64,000 nt of DNA from Sphingomonas populi. Its GTDB lineage: Bacteria; Pseudomonadota; Alphaproteobacteria; Sphingomonadales; Sphingomonadaceae. This document shows, in pieces, positions 51,033 through 61,883 of this stretch. Location of the stretch: assembly GCF_004208535.1 (NCBI RefSeq), contig NZ_SGIS01000004.1:122844-186843 (forward strand). The letters run 5' to 3'. A model generated the notes under the pieces. That model searched no databases. It saw nothing but the letters and a program-made list of their open reading frames with translations, and was not told the DNA's origin. Each line of letters begins with the position of its first letter. The first letter of the stretch is position 1. A program made the translations under genes and the position numbers.

Positions 51033-53078
51033 ATGAAGACGCTCCTCGCTGCGAGCACCGCGCTGCTCGCCGTAACCGCGACTCCGGTCGCTGCCCGCCA
51101 ACTCACCATCGATGACGTGATCGCGCTGTCGCGCGTTTCCGCGCCCGCCGTCTCCGGCGACGGGCACTGGCTGGTGTGGCAGCAGCGCGAGACCGATGTC
51201 GACGCCGATACCGGCCATTTCGATCTGTGGCGGCTCGACCTGAGCGTGCGCGGTGCCAAGCCTGAAAAGCTCGTCGCCGAAGCCGATGTGAATGAAACCG
51301 CGCCGCAAGTGTCGCGTGACGGCAAGACCGTCTATTTCCAGTCGGACAAGGGCGGTGGCGATGCCGTCTGGTCGGTGCCGGTGGCGGGCGGAACACCTGT
51401 GCGACTGACCGATTTCAAGGGCGGGATGGGCGGGTTCCTCGTCGCGCCGACCGGCGACAAGCTGCTGATCTACGCCGATCGCCGCATCGGTGCGCCGAGC
51501 CTCGAACTGCCGATGGTCAAGAAGGATTCGCGCGCCGGCAACGGCCGCACCTTCGACCAATTGTTCGTGCGCCATTGGGCGAGCTGGTATGAGGGGATGC
51601 GCTCGCAACTCTTCGTGCTGCCGCTGACGGCAACGGGGGCGAAGGGCAACGGCGTCGCGATCGAACACGGGCTGGTCGGCGATGCGCCGTCCAAGCCGTT
51701 CGGCGACGGCAGCGAGATCGCGTGGGGCGCGGACGGCAAGACCGTCTATTTCGCGCTGCGCAAGGGCGACGCCAAGGAACCGCTCTCGACCAACCTCGAC
51801 ATTTATGCCGCGCCGGCGGACGGCTCGGCCGCGCCGGTCAATCTGACCGAAGCCAATCGCGCGACCGATACGATCCCGAGCGTATCGCCCGACGGCAAAT
51901 GGCTTGCCTATGCGGCGATGAAGCGCGCCGGCTACGAAGCCGACCGGCAGGTGCTGATGCTGCGCGATCTCGCCACGGGGCAGGTGCGTGCGCTGACCGA
52001 GGGCTGGGATCGCTCGATCGAGTCGATCGCCTGGGCGCCCGATGGCAAAAAGCTGATCGTCACCGCCGAGGATACGCAGGAAAACCCGATCTGGTCGGTC
52101 GATGCCGTCACCGGCAAGGTCACGCGGCTGACCGTGCAGGGCAATGTCTCCGCCGTGGTGCCAACCGCCAAGGGCCTCGTCTATGCGATGAACAGCCTGA
52201 CCGCGCCCGACGATTTCTGGATGCTGACCGGCAAGACGCCGGTGCGGCTCACCAGCGTCAACGCCGACAAGCTCGCCGGCATCGACATGCCGAGCGTCAC
52301 GCGCTTCAGCTTCACCGGCGCGAACAACGATACAGTCTGGGGCTATGCGGTGAAGCCGGCTGGCGCGACCGGCAAGGTGCCGCTCGCCTATATGGTGCAT
52401 GGCGGCCCGCAAGGGTCGAGCAACAATAGCTGGTCGTACCGCTGGAACCCGGCGCTGTTCGCGGGCGCTGGCTACGGCCTCGTCGCGGTCGATTTCCACG
52501 GCTCGACCGGCTACGGGCAGGGCTTCACCGATGCGATCCGAAACAACTGGGGTGGCTGGCCGCTCGAAGACCTAAAGGCCGGGCTGAAAGCCGCGACCGA
52601 CAAGTTCGCTTGGCTCGACGGCGACAATGCCTGCGCGCTCGGAGCGTCTTATGGCGGCTATATGATGAACTGGATCGAGGGCAATTGGCCCGATCGCTTC
52701 AAGTGCATCGTCCAGCACGACGGCGTCTTCGATGCGCGCGCGATGGCCTATGAGACCGAGGAGCTGTGGTTCGACGAATGGGAGCACGGCGGGCACCCCT
52801 ATTACGAAGACCCGCAGGCGTTCGAAAAGTGGAACCCGGTCAACCACGTCACCGCCTGGAAGACGCCGCAGCTCGTCATCACCTCGGAAGGCGATTACCG
52901 CATTCCCTACACGCAGGGCATCGCCGCCTTCACCGCGCTTCAGCGCCGCGATGTGCCGTCACGGCTGGTCGTGTTCCCCGGCGGCAGCCATTGGGTGCAG
53001 AAGCCCAAGGAAAGCCGCCAATGGTATCATGAGGTGCTCGGCTGGCTTGGCAAATGGACCGGCAAGGCGGCGCAATAA
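51033..53078 (+). CDS. S9 family (prolyl oligopeptidase-type) exopeptidase
   Basis: A 681-residue exported serine peptidase with a signal peptide (ending TPVAARQ), a beta-propeller domain (residues 30-410, with repeated VSPDGKWLAY- and WAPDGKKLI-type blades) and an alpha/beta-hydrolase domain. The nucleophile is in LGASYGGYMMNW and the histidine in FPGGSHWV; the intervening TSEGDYRIPY holds the acid. It resembles dipeptidyl/acylaminoacyl peptidases of periplasmic peptide use. Confidence 0.93.
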   Translation: MKTLLAASTALLAVTATPVAARQLTIDDVIALSRVSAPAVSGDGHWLVWQQRETDVDADTGHFDLWRLDLSVRGAKPEKLVAEADVNETAPQVSRDGKTVYFQSDKGGGDAVWSVPVAGGTPVRLTDFKGGMGGFLVAPTGDKLLIYADRRIGAPSLELPMVKKDSRAGNGRTFDQLFVRHWASWYEGMRSQLFVLPLTATGAKGNGVAIEHGLVGDAPSKPFGDGSEIAWGADGKTVYFALRKGDAKEPLSTNLDIYAAPADGSAAPVNLTEANRATDTIPSVSPDGKWLAYAAMKRAGYEADRQVLMLRDLATGQVRALTEGWDRSIESIAWAPDGKKLIVTAEDTQENPIWSVDAVTGKVTRLTVQGNVSAVVPTAKGLVYAMNSLTAPDDFWMLTGKTPVRLTSVNADKLAGIDMPSVTRFSFTGANNDTVWGYAVKPAGATGKVPLAYMVHGGPQGSSNNSWSYRWNPALFAGAGYGLVAVDFHGSTGYGQGFTDAIRNNWGGWPLEDLKAGLKAATDKFAWLDGDNACALGASYGGYMMNWIEGNWPDRFKCIVQHDGVFDARAMAYETEELWFDEWEHGGHPYYEDPQAFEKWNPVNHVTAWKTPQLVITSEGDYRIPYTQGIAAFTALQRRDVPSRLVVFPGGSHWVQKPKESRQWYHEVLGWLGKWTGKAAQ

Positions 53079-53081
53079 GGT

Positions 53082-53483
53082 TCAGAGCGTCGCCGCCAGT
53101 ACCGGCCACAGCATCATCACGATTCCCGCCACGCTGACGAGGAAGACGAGCGAGCGGATGTAGGGAATCCCCGCCGCATACAGCGGCACGTAGATGATCC
53201 GCGCGACCAGCCACACCACCGCGCCGATCGCGGTCCAGCGCGTGTGGATGTCGGCGATACCGAGCAGCGCCACCGCCGCGACGACGATCGGAAACGTCTC
53301 GAAGAAATTCGCCTGCGCCCGCGCGAGCCGCCCGCCCAGCGGGGTGGGCGGCGGCATCTCTGCGTCGCGCGGACCTGCGTTCCAAGCGGTGCCAAGCTGC
53401 GCCGTCCGCACCTGCGCCGCGCCAAAGATGTGGACGAAGCCGAGGACGCAACCCCAGGCGAGAACCGCATATTCGACGTGCAT
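53082..53483 (-). CDS. MAPEG family membrane protein
   Basis: A 133-residue protein with four hydrophobic segments. The segment RLARAQANFFETFPIVVAA is the MAPEG signature (RAxxNxxE). Eukaryotic relatives act in eicosanoid and glutathione metabolism; the bacterial role is not known. It is convergent with the S9 peptidase, only three bases apart. Confidence 0.88.
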   Translation of the reverse strand: MHVEYAVLAWGCVLGFVHIFGAAQVRTAQLGTAWNAGPRDAEMPPPTPLGGRLARAQANFFETFPIVVAAVALLGIADIHTRWTAIGAVVWLVARIIYVPLYAAGIPYIRSLVFLVSVAGIVMMLWPVLAATL

Positions 53484-53609
53484 TGGCTGTCTCCTTAGAT
53501 CGCGGTGAGAGTGCCACAACGTGCGGCAAAGCGCGACGTTGCTTTCATCCGCGGTTCAGCTTCGCCGAATAGATTCACCGCCGTTCTTCAAACGCTGAGG
53601 AGGCATGTC

Positions 53610-54155
53610 ATGAACCTGTTCGCAAAGATCGCCTTGGCCGGGATCGGCACCGCCGCGCTCGCCGGCAGCGCCCTCGCCGCCGACCGCGCGATGCACCTGT
53701 TGGACGTCAACCTGCCCGACGGCTCCGTGGCTCACGTTCGCTATTTTGGCGACGTCGCGCCCAAGGTCGTCCTCGTCCCCGTCGCGCAGGCCGCGCCTGT
53801 GGCGATGCTCGATCCGGTCGCGGAAATGTTCGCCGACATGGATCGCCAGCAAGAGGCGATGCTCCAGCACGTCGCAGCGATGCCGCAGGATGGCAAGATC
53901 GACGAAGCCGCGCTCAAGACGATGCCCGCCGGCGGGACGGTCAGCTATTCGTTCACGTCGTACAGCAGCGGTGACGGCAAGGGCGGCGGTTGCACGCAAA
54001 GCTACCAGATGACGTCCTACGGCGCGAACGCGCAGCCCAAGGTCGTGTCGCAAAGCTCGGGCGATTGCACCAATGCGCCGAAGTTCGGCACCGCGCCGAC
54101 GCCGGTGAAGGCGCCGGCCCCCGAACCGAAAACGGTGCCGCACGACGCGGTGTGA
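53610..54155 (+). CDS. Hypothetical exported protein
   Basis: A 181-residue protein with a clean signal peptide (ending GSALAADR). The region MFADMDRQQEAMLQHVAAM is helical and is followed by a serine/tyrosine-rich stretch with two cysteines (GGCTQSYQM and SGDCTNAPK) that could form a disulfide, and a proline-rich tail. GAGGAGG lies upstream of the ATG. No family is recognised. Confidence 0.7.
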   Translation: MNLFAKIALAGIGTAALAGSALAADRAMHLLDVNLPDGSVAHVRYFGDVAPKVVLVPVAQAAPVAMLDPVAEMFADMDRQQEAMLQHVAAMPQDGKIDEAALKTMPAGGTVSYSFTSYSSGDGKGGGCTQSYQMTSYGANAQPKVVSQSSGDCTNAPKFGTAPTPVKAPAPEPKTVPHDAV

Positions 54156-54173
54156 GATGAGTCGCGCGCGTCG

Positions 54174-54968
54174 TCAGGCGCGCGCGAGTACCTCATACGC
54201 CATCACCGCCGTCGCTACGGCGGCATTGAGGCTGTCTGCCTTGCCGAGCATCGGGATCTTCACGAGCACGTCGCAAGCCTGCGCATAGTCGGCGGGCATG
54301 CCCTGCGCCTCGTTGCCGGTGAGCAGGAACGTCGGTGCGGCGTAGCGCGCTTCCCGGTAATGCTGATCGGTGTCGAGGCTGAGACCGACGAGTTGCCCCG
54401 GTCCGCCACGCAACCACGCGAGGAAATCGTCCCACCCGCTCTGCACGATCGGCACGGTGAACAAAGCGCCCATGCTCGCGCGGACGGCTTCGACCGAGAA
54501 CGGATCGACGCACTCGCCGATCAGGATCAGCCCTCCGGCACCGACCGCGTCGCCGGTGCGCAGGATCGTGCCGAGATTGCCCGGATCGCGCAGCCGCTCG
54601 GCCACCAGCCAGATTTTGGCGGTCGAGCGGTCGAGCGCGGCGAGATCGACTGCGAACTCCTCGAACACGCCGACTACCGCCTGCGGATTGTCCTTGCCGG
54701 ACAGCTTCGAGAGGATGTCCGGCACCGTTTCGATCGCTTCGCCGCCAGCCGCCTCGACATCGGCGACGAGCGCGCGCACCAACGGATGGGCCGCACTGTC
54801 GCGTGCGAAGAACAGATAGACCGGCAGACGGCCGCTTTCACGCGCTTCGGTCAGGATACGAAGCCCTTCGGCGAGGAACAGCCCTTCTTCGCGGCGGTGG
54901 CGCTTTTCGCGCAGCGACCGCACGCGTTTGATGAGCGGGTTCGAATAAGCGGTGATCTCGCGCGGCAT
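54174..54968 (-). CDS. TrmH/SpoU family RNA 2'-O-ribose methyltransferase
   Basis: A 264-residue SPOUT enzyme. The N-terminal substrate-binding domain starts with ITAYSNPLIKRVRSLREKRHR; the catalytic domain has motif 1 RDPGNLGTILRT, motif 2 LLTGNEAQGM and motif 3 IPMLGKADSLNAAVATAV, the knotted SAM site. It methylates a ribose in rRNA or tRNA; the site cannot be told from sequence. Confidence 0.93.
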   Translation of the reverse strand: MPREITAYSNPLIKRVRSLREKRHRREEGLFLAEGLRILTEARESGRLPVYLFFARDSAAHPLVRALVADVEAAGGEAIETVPDILSKLSGKDNPQAVVGVFEEFAVDLAALDRSTAKIWLVAERLRDPGNLGTILRTGDAVGAGGLILIGECVDPFSVEAVRASMGALFTVPIVQSGWDDFLAWLRGGPGQLVGLSLDTDQHYREARYAAPTFLLTGNEAQGMPADYAQACDVLVKIPMLGKADSLNAAVATAVMAYEVLARA

Positions 54969-55067
54969 TCGCCGCCTATGCCGCAACAAAAGCCGCGCGT
55001 CGATGATTGAGCGACGCGCGCCTATTCTGCTACCGCGAACGAAACCCGTGTTGCCAAAGGCCCGTTG

Positions 55068-56036
55068 ATGAGTGTGATTGCCGCCTATCTGTATCGTGAC
55101 GGCAAAAAGGTGCGGGAGATCGAGATCGACGAGAAGGTCGATTGCGCGCACAACAAGTCCGAGTTCGTCTGGATCGGCATCGCCGAGCCCGACGAGGCCG
55201 AATTGCGTACCCTGCAAAAGACCTATGATCTCCATCCGCTTGCGATTGAGGATGCGCTCAAGGCCGATCAGCTTCCCAAGGTCGATGTCTATGGCGATCA
55301 GCTTTTTGTCGTCGCGCGCACGGCGCATCTGGACGGCGACAAGATCATTTATGGTGAGACGTCGATCTTCGTCGGGCACAGCCACATCATCAGCGTGCGC
55401 CACGGCTCACCGCGCAAACATCTTTCGCTGCGAGACAACCTCGAAAAGGCACCGACCCTGCTCGCGCAGGGCGTCGATTACGTCCTGCACGCGATCCTAG
55501 ACTTTATCGCCGACGGCTATCTGCCGATCGTCGAGACGATCGAAGAGGATGTGATCGCGATGGAACGCCGCGCGATCGACTCGTTTCTCAACCGCGATGA
55601 AGTCGCGCGGATCTTCGCGCTGCGACGCGAACTGATGCGTTTCCAGCGCGTGCTGGTGCCGATGGGCGAAGTCGCGGGCAAGTTCGTGCGGCTCGATCTG
55701 CCGTGTATCGATGTCGACGCGCGGCCATATTTCAGCGACGTGCTCGACCATGTCCGCCGCGTGCAGTCGATGGTCGATGGGCTACGCGAGGTGCTGACCT
55801 CGGTGTTCGAATTCAGCAACCTGCTCGAAGGCCAGCGCACCGGCGCGATCACGCGCCAGCTTGCCGCCTGGGCCGCGATCCTCGCCGTACCGACCGCGAT
55901 CGCGGGCATCTACGGCATGAATTTCGAGCATATGCCCGAACTCAAATGGATTTGGGGCTACCCGCTGACGCTGGCGGTGATCGTCGGGGTGTGCGGGGTA
56001 CTGTACTGGCGGTTCCGGCGGTTGGGCTGGCTGTAA
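55068..56036 (+). CDS. corA: CorA-family magnesium/cobalt transporter
   Basis: A 322-residue channel with a large cytosolic N-terminal domain (VWIGIAEPDEAELRTLQ; LEDALKADQLPKVD-like), a long helix and two C-terminal transmembrane helices. The selectivity motif YGMNFEHMPEL follows the first helix. It forms a pentameric Mg2+ channel. The ATG at 55068 is used; its promoter lies in the 99-base gap to the divergent methyltransferase gene. Confidence 0.93.
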   Translation: MSVIAAYLYRDGKKVREIEIDEKVDCAHNKSEFVWIGIAEPDEAELRTLQKTYDLHPLAIEDALKADQLPKVDVYGDQLFVVARTAHLDGDKIIYGETSIFVGHSHIISVRHGSPRKHLSLRDNLEKAPTLLAQGVDYVLHAILDFIADGYLPIVETIEEDVIAMERRAIDSFLNRDEVARIFALRRELMRFQRVLVPMGEVAGKFVRLDLPCIDVDARPYFSDVLDHVRRVQSMVDGLREVLTSVFEFSNLLEGQRTGAITRQLAAWAAILAVPTAIAGIYGMNFEHMPELKWIWGYPLTLAVIVGVCGVLYWRFRRLGWL

Positions 56037-56040
56037 GCGG

Positions 56041-56262
56041 TCACCGCCGTGGGCGGCGGTTCCGCAGGATCAGCAAGCCGCCGGCCACGACCAACACCGC
56101 GCCATACAGCACCCAGCGCCGCTCATCGATCATGAAGCTCGATGCCGGCCAGCGGATCAGGCCAATACCTTGACCGATCCACAGCAACCCCATCGCCAGC
56201 GCGAGCGCGCCGGCGATGAGGAGGACGATGCGAAGCGCGTTAGCGCGCGGTGACGGCGACAT
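56041..56262 (-). CDS. Small two-helix membrane protein
   Basis: A 73-residue protein with two hydrophobic segments ([20 protein letters not shown] and [16 protein letters not shown]) and a basic C-terminus. It follows gltA and overlaps its end by 23 bases, so it may be translated from the gltA message. No function is known. Confidence 0.6.
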   Translation of the reverse strand: MSPSPRANALRIVLLIAGALALAMGLLWIGQGIGLIRWPASSFMIDERRWVLYGAVLVVAGGLLILRNRRPRR

Positions 56263-57523
56263 AGTCACGCTGCGTCGCGCCGGTGTAGAGCTGGCGCGGA
56301 CGGCCGATCTTCTGCGCCGGGTCCGAGATCATCTCGTTCCACTGCGCGACCCAGCCCACGGTGCGGGCGAGTGCGAACAGCGCGGTGAACATCGTCGTCG
56401 GGAAGCCGATCGCCGAGAGGATAATCCCCGAATAGAAATCGACGTTCGGGAACAGCTTCTTCTCTATGAAATACGGGTCGCTGAGCGCGATTTCCTCGAG
56501 CCGCAGCGCAGTCTCGAATACCGGATCAGTCACGTTCAGCGATGCGAACACTTCGCGCACCGTCTTCTGCATCACCGTCGCGCGCGGATCGTAGTTCTTG
56601 TACACGCGGTGGCCGAAGCCCATCAGGCGGAACGGATCGTTTTTGTCCTTGGCGCGCTCGATATAGTGCGGGATTTTATCGGGCGTGCCGATCTCGCGCA
56701 GCATGTTGAGCGCCGCCTCGTTGGCGCCGCCATGCGCCGGGCCCCACAGGCAGGCGATGCCCGCCGCGATGCACGCGAACGGATTGGCGCCCGACGAGCC
56801 GGCGAGCCGGACGGTCGAGGTCGAAGCATTCTGCTCGTGATCGGCATGGAGGATGAAGATGCGGTCCATCGCCTTTTCGACGATCGGGTTGACCTCATAT
56901 TCCTCGGCCGGAACGCCGAAGGTCATGCGCAGGAAGTTGCCGGTGTAGCTCAGGTCGTTCTTGGGGTGCATGAACGGCTGGCCGATCGAATATTTATACG
57001 CCATCGCCGCGATCGTCGGCATCTTGGCGATCAGCCGGTGGCTGGCGATCATGCGCTGCATCGGGTCCGACACATCGGCCGAATCCTGGTAGAAGGCCGA
57101 CAGCGCGCCGACGACGCCACACATAACCGCCATCGGGTGCGCGTCGCGGCGGAAGCCGCGATAGAAGGTCGCGAGCTGCTCATGCAACATGGTGTGGCGG
57201 CTGATCGTATATTCGAACGTGTTGAGTTCGTCGCTCGAAGGCAGTTCACCGTTGAGCAGGAGATAGCATGTCTCCATGAAGCTCGACTGCTCGGCGAGCT
57301 GGCCGATCGGATAGCCGCGGTGCAGCAACACACCCTCGTCACCGTCGATGTAGGTGATCGCCGAGTCGCAGCTCGCAGTCGAGGTGAAGCCCGGATCGTA
57401 GGTGAACATGCCCGTCTGCGCGTACAGCTTGCGAATGTCGATTACGTCCGGGCCGACCGTGCCCGAAATCACCGCGTTCTCAACGTCCTTGCCGGCTACA
57501 CTCAGTTTCGCGGTGTCGGTCAT
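56240..57523 (-). CDS. gltA: Citrate synthase, type II
   Basis: A 427-residue enzyme that condenses acetyl-CoA with oxaloacetate at the entry to the TCA cycle. Catalytic residues appear in [14 protein letters not shown] (His), [14 protein letters not shown] (His) and [14 protein letters not shown] (Asp). The N-terminal beta domain is that of hexameric, NADH-regulated types. RBS GAGGAAGAG precedes the ATG. gltX lies directly upstream on the same strand. Confidence 0.97.
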   Translation of the reverse strand: MTDTAKLSVAGKDVENAVISGTVGPDVIDIRKLYAQTGMFTYDPGFTSTASCDSAITYIDGDEGVLLHRGYPIGQLAEQSSFMETCYLLLNGELPSSDELNTFEYTISRHTMLHEQLATFYRGFRRDAHPMAVMCGVVGALSAFYQDSADVSDPMQRMIASHRLIAKMPTIAAMAYKYSIGQPFMHPKNDLSYTGNFLRMTFGVPAEEYEVNPIVEKAMDRIFILHADHEQNASTSTVRLAGSSGANPFACIAAGIACLWGPAHGGANEAALNMLREIGTPDKIPHYIERAKDKNDPFRLMGFGHRVYKNYDPRATVMQKTVREVFASLNVTDPVFETALRLEEIALSDPYFIEKKLFPNVDFYSGIILSAIGFPTTMFTALFALARTVGWVAQWNEMISDPAQKIGRPRQLYTGATQRDYVAVTAR

Positions 57524-57547
57524 CGATGTCTCTTCCTCTATCTCTAT

Positions 57548-58987
57548 TCAGTTCTTTATCTGATCCGCGATTCGGCCGAGGCTTTCCTCGCGCCCAAGCA
57601 GCACAAGCACGTCGAAGATACCGGGAGAGGTCTTGCGTCCGGTCAAGGCGGCGCGCAGCGGCTGCGCGACCTGGCCGAGTTTGACCCCCGCATCCTCGGC
57701 AACCTGCCGAACCGCAGACTCGAGAGCTTCCGTATCCCAGTCGTCGAGCGCGTCAAGCGCTGTGTGCAGTGCAGCGAGCAACGGTTGCGCGTTTCCGGCA
57801 AGTAACGGCTCAGCCTCTGCCGCAATAGCGAGCGGCCGCTGGCGGAACAGGAACTGCGCGCCATCCGCCAGCTCGATGAGGCTCGCCGCCCGTGGCTTGA
57901 GCGAGGGCATCGCCCGTTCGAGCAGCGTGCGTTGATCCTCGCTCAGAGCCGGATCGAACCGCGCGGCGACCAGCGTGGCCAGCCGTGCGTCGTCCGCCTC
58001 ACGGATATAGTGCCCGTTAAGGTTCTGAAGCTTCTTGAGGTCGAAGCGCGACGGCGACTTGCCGATGCCGTCGAGGTCGAACCACGCGACCGCCTGCTCG
58101 CGGCTGATGATCTCGTCATCGCCGTGACCCCAGCCGAGCCGGAGCAGGTAATTGTCCACCGCCTCGGGCAACATGCCGAGTTCGTCGCGGTAATATTCGA
58201 CGCCAACTGCGCCGTGCCGCTTGGAAAGCTTGCCGCCGTCTGGCCCGTGGATCATCGGAACGTGCGCATAGACCGGCTCGGGCCAGTTCATCGCCTTGAT
58301 GATCGGCAATTGCCGGAAGGCATTGTTGAGATGGTCGTCGCCGCGGATGACGTGCGTCACGCCCATATCGTGATCGTCCACCACCACCGCGAGCATATAG
58401 GTCGGCGTGCCGTCCGAGCGCAGCAGGATGAGATCGTCGAGCTCCGAGTTCTGGACGGTGATGCTGCCCTGGACGCGGTCCACGATCGTCGTTGCGCCTT
58501 CGGTCGGCGCCTTGAGGCGGACGACGTAAGGCTTGTCGCCCGCTTCCGGCGTACGATCGCGCCACGGGCTGCGGACGCGCAGGGGGCGTTTGGCGGCCTC
58601 TGCCTCGGCGCGCATCGCGGCGAGTTCCTCGTGTGTCAGGTAGCAGCGGTAGGCGTGGCCGCTTTCGACCATCTGGTGCGCGACCTCGGCGTGGCGCGCG
58701 GCGCGTTCGAACTGGAACACGGCATCGCCGTCCCAATCCAGCCCGAGCCACTGCATCGAGGTGAGGATCGCGTCGATCGCCGGCTGGGTGGAGCGCGCGC
58801 GGTCGGTGTCCTCGATCCGAAGCAGGAACGTGCCGCCCTTGGCCTTCGCGTACAGCCAGTTGAAAAGGGCGGTGCGCGCGCCGCCGATGTGCAGATAGCC
58901 GGTCGGCGAGGGTGCGAACCGGGTGACGATGTTTGCGGTTTCGGGCGTACCGGATACGGTCGCCGCGCTTTCAGATGTTGCGCCCAA
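57548..58987 (-). CDS. gltX: Glutamyl-tRNA synthetase
   Basis: A 479-residue class I synthetase. The HIGH motif is in [15 protein letters not shown] and the KMSKS equivalent is KLSKRHG. The zinc-binding cysteines of some GluRS are absent. The start is uncertain: TTG at 58987 has GGGAG eight bases upstream; an ATG at 59047 would add 20 residues but would overlap the comEC start. The gene is divergent from comEC, with 28 bases between the chosen starts. Confidence 0.95.
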   Translation of the reverse strand: MGATSESAATVSGTPETANIVTRFAPSPTGYLHIGGARTALFNWLYAKAKGGTFLLRIEDTDRARSTQPAIDAILTSMQWLGLDWDGDAVFQFERAARHAEVAHQMVESGHAYRCYLTHEELAAMRAEAEAAKRPLRVRSPWRDRTPEAGDKPYVVRLKAPTEGATTIVDRVQGSITVQNSELDDLILLRSDGTPTYMLAVVVDDHDMGVTHVIRGDDHLNNAFRQLPIIKAMNWPEPVYAHVPMIHGPDGGKLSKRHGAVGVEYYRDELGMLPEAVDNYLLRLGWGHGDDEIISREQAVAWFDLDGIGKSPSRFDLKKLQNLNGHYIREADDARLATLVAARFDPALSEDQRTLLERAMPSLKPRAASLIELADGAQFLFRQRPLAIAAEAEPLLAGNAQPLLAALHTALDALDDWDTEALESAVRQVAEDAGVKLGQVAQPLRAALTGRKTSPGIFDVLVLLGREESLGRIADQIKN

Positions 58988-59015
58988 CCGCGCTTGCTCC
59001 CAGACATGAATATCA

Positions 59016-61271
59016 ATGGCCAGTTCAGCCGCCGATGCCCCTAGCACGCGACCTTCGCCGCTTCAAATCGGCTGGCTGCAGGCGTGGGTTGCGGCGTTGG
59101 AGCGCTGGCTGGAGGCCGAACGCGATCAATTGGTGCTGTGGCTGCCGGTGATGCTGGGCGCCGGCATCACCTTGTGGTTGGTGCTCCCCGACCCGCTCGC
59201 ATGGAGTGTCTCCGCATTAGGCGCAGGAGGCGTGTCGCTTGCCGCCTTTGCGATCGGGCGCGGCGATCGGGCAGGGCGAGCGGGTGCGGTGGCGGCGCTG
59301 CTGATCGCGGTCGGCATCGTGCTGGTCTGGTGGCGCGCCGAGTCGGTGGGCGTTGCGCCGCTTGCCGGCCCGGTGTTGGCGCGGTTCGAGGCGAAGGTGG
59401 AGCGGATCGATCCGATCGCCGCGCGCGACCTCGTGCGGTTGCGGCTGGCGCCATCGCATGTGGTTTCAGACGGGAAACGCGCCGTGCCGGTGTTGTCGCC
59501 GCATCTGCGCGTCAACCTTGCGGTTGCGGATGTGCCGCCGGGGCTGGGCGTCGGCGCGACGATCCGGCTGCGCGCGCGGTTGCTCCCACCGCCGGCGCCG
59601 GCGGTGCCGGGCGCCTATGACTTCGCGCGCGTCGCGTGGTTCGACGGGATCGGCGCGACCGGGCGCGGCATTGCGCCGGTCGAGGTGCTGACGGCGGGCG
59701 CGGCGGCGGGCGAGGGCTTGCGGCAGCATTTATCGCGCCACATTCAGGCGAGCGCTCCCGGCGGCGTAGGCGCGATCGCCGCCGCGCTGGCGACTGGCGA
59801 TCAGGGCGCGATCCCGGAGGGCGATGCCGAGGCGATGCGGCGGTCCGGTCTCGCGCACCTTTTGTCGGTGAGCGGGCTGCACATCACCGCTGTGGTCGGC
59901 GCGGTGATGCTGATCGTGGCGCGGTTGCTCGCGCTCGTGCCGTGGATCGCGCTGCGCTGCCGCGTACCGCTGATCGCGGCGGGGGCGGGGGCGCTGGCGG
60001 CGATCGGCTATACGTTGCTGACCGGAGCCGAGGTGCCGACCGTGCGATCCTGTGTCGCGGCGCTGCTCGTGCTGGTCGCGTTGGCGATGGGGCGTGAGGC
60101 GATCACGTTGCGATTGGTCGCGGCGGGTGCGTTCGTGGTGCTGCTGCTCTATCCTGAGTCGCTGGCAGGGCCGAGCTTTCAGCTTTCGTTCGCGGCGGTC
60201 GCGGCGATCGTGTCGCTGCACGAACATCCCGTGATAAAGCGCTGGTTCGGCCCGCATGAGGAAGGGCGCGGACGGGCGATGCTGCGCGGGCTGGGCTCGT
60301 TGCTGCTGACCGGCGTGGTCGTCGAACTGGCGCTGATCCCGATCTCGGTGTTCCACTTCCACCGCGCCGGCGTGTACGGATCGGTCGCCAATATCGTTGC
60401 GATCCCGCTGACGACGTTCGTGACGATGCCGTTCGAGGCGCTGGCGTTGTTGTTCGATTGCGTGGGCGCCGGCGTGCCGTTCTGGTGGGTGACGGCGCGG
60501 TCACTCGATTTGCTGCTGTGGATCGCGCATTCGGTGGCGGCTTTGCCGGGGGCGGTCGCTTCGATCCCGGCGATGCCGCTGGGCGCCTATGCGTTGATGG
60601 TCGCGGGCGGGCTGTGGATCGCCTTGTGGCGGACGCGGTGGCGGCGGGTGGGCGCGGTGCCGCTGGTGATCGGCGCGGCGTGGGCGATGCTGACGCCGGC
60701 GCCGGATTTGCTCGTTACCGGCGACGGGCGGCATGCGGCGATCCGAACGGCGGGCGGCAATCTCGCGGTGCTGCGCGACCGGACTGGCGATTATACCGCA
60801 TCGACCTTTGCCGAGAATGGCGGGGTCGATGCGGTGCCGCTGCTGCTGTCCGAGCAGCCCGATGCGCGGTGCGGTCGTGATCTGTGCCTGGTTCGGCGCG
60901 GGCGGTGGAGAATCCTTGCTACGCGGAGTTCTTACTTCGTGCCGGTCGAGCAGCTCGTTCCGCTCTGCGCAGGCGTCGATATCGTCATCTCGGAGCGGCG
61001 GTTGCCGCGCGCTTGCGTGCCGCGCTGGTTGAAGCTCGATGCGGCGACGTTGGCGAAGACGGGCGGGGTGGCGATCACCTTCTCGACCCGGAACATCGCT
61101 ATCGTGAGCCACAGCGAGGACCGTCATCCGTGGCGGGTCAGTCGTAGCGGCGGAGCAGGCCGGCGAGCTTTCCCTGGATACGGACCTGCGCGGGGGCGTA
61201 GCGCTGGGGATCGTAGGCGCGGTTGGCGGGATCGAGACGGACCATCGCGCCCTCGCGGCGGAAGTATTTGA
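59016..61271 (+). CDS. comEC: ComEC/Rec2 family DNA-uptake membrane protein
   Basis: A 751-residue membrane protein. The N-terminal part has a DUF4131-type segment and an OB-like periplasmic domain; the competence domain follows with [20 protein letters not shown] and [16 protein letters not shown], then a soluble C-terminal part. It forms the channel for transforming DNA. The last 44 residues are read antisense to lexA and are basic and low in structure, so the true functional end may be near 61140. Confidence 0.9.
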   Translation: MASSAADAPSTRPSPLQIGWLQAWVAALERWLEAERDQLVLWLPVMLGAGITLWLVLPDPLAWSVSALGAGGVSLAAFAIGRGDRAGRAGAVAALLIAVGIVLVWWRAESVGVAPLAGPVLARFEAKVERIDPIAARDLVRLRLAPSHVVSDGKRAVPVLSPHLRVNLAVADVPPGLGVGATIRLRARLLPPPAPAVPGAYDFARVAWFDGIGATGRGIAPVEVLTAGAAAGEGLRQHLSRHIQASAPGGVGAIAAALATGDQGAIPEGDAEAMRRSGLAHLLSVSGLHITAVVGAVMLIVARLLALVPWIALRCRVPLIAAGAGALAAIGYTLLTGAEVPTVRSCVAALLVLVALAMGREAITLRLVAAGAFVVLLLYPESLAGPSFQLSFAAVAAIVSLHEHPVIKRWFGPHEEGRGRAMLRGLGSLLLTGVVVELALIPISVFHFHRAGVYGSVANIVAIPLTTFVTMPFEALALLFDCVGAGVPFWWVTARSLDLLLWIAHSVAALPGAVASIPAMPLGAYALMVAGGLWIALWRTRWRRVGAVPLVIGAAWAMLTPAPDLLVTGDGRHAAIRTAGGNLAVLRDRTGDYTASTFAENGGVDAVPLLLSEQPDARCGRDLCLVRRGRWRILATRSSYFVPVEQLVPLCAGVDIVISERRLPRACVPRWLKLDAATLAKTGGVAITFSTRNIAIVSHSEDRHPWRVSRSGGAGRRAFPGYGPARGRSAGDRRRGWRDRDGPSRPRGGSI

Positions 61272-61815
61272 GCGTCGCCTCGGCCTCTTCGATCAGGGCG
61301 ACGACGATCTCGCCGTCGCGGGCGGTTTCGGTGCGGCGGATGAGCGCGTAGTCGCCGTCGAGGATGCCGGCATCGACCATCGAATCGCCTGCGACTTCAA
61401 GGGCATAATGCTCGCCACCGCCCAACAAAGCGGCGGGGACGGCGAGCATCGACTGGCCCTCGAACGCCTCGATCGGGACGCCGGCGGCGATGCGGCCGTG
61501 GAGCGGGATCTCGATCACGTCGTTGGCGGGCTGGGGCAAGGTGCGGATGGTCGCGGGTGGCGAAGGTGGTGCGACATTCGCCTTCTTCGCGTTCGCGACA
61601 CGCTCGGGCATGCGCAGCACTTCCAAAGCACGCGCGCGGTTGGGCAGGCGGCGGATGAACTGGCGTTCCTCGAGCGCGCTGATCAAACGATGCACGCCCG
61701 ACTTCGACTTGAGATCGAGCGCGTCCTTCATCTCCTCGAACGAGGGCGACACGCCGGTTTCCTCCAGGCGATCGTTAATGAAGCAGATCAGCTCGTGCTG
61801 CTTGCGAGTGAGCAT
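61138..61815 (-). CDS. lexA: SOS repressor LexA
   Basis: A 225-residue repressor-protease. The winged HTH is at residues 1-65 ([36 protein letters not shown]). The self-cleavage site is A111-G112, with nucleophile S145 (VAGDSMVD) and general base K183. Cleavage on RecA filaments lifts repression of DNA-repair genes. The ATG at 61815 gives the family start; an SOS box lies 27 bases upstream. Confidence 0.97.
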   Translation of the reverse strand: MLTRKQHELICFINDRLEETGVSPSFEEMKDALDLKSKSGVHRLISALEERQFIRRLPNRARALEVLRMPERVANAKKANVAPPSPPATIRTLPQPANDVIEIPLHGRIAAGVPIEAFEGQSMLAVPAALLGGGEHYALEVAGDSMVDAGILDGDYALIRRTETARDGEIVVALIEEAEATLKYFRREGAMVRLDPANRAYDPQRYAPAQVRIQGKLAGLLRRYD

Positions 61816-61841
61816 CGCGTTCCTCCGTCCGAACAGATGCG

Positions 61842-61856
61842 GAACCAATATGGAAC
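61842..61856. promoter_or_regulatory. SOS box GTTC-N7-GTTC upstream of lexA
   Basis: On the minus strand, GTTCCATATTGGTTC fits the alphaproteobacterial LexA site exactly (GTTC, seven bases, GTTC). It lies between lexA and moeA and supports autoregulation of lexA. Confidence 0.9.
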
Positions 61857-61883
61857 GGTAGGATGCAAGTCAAGCAGCGTCCA

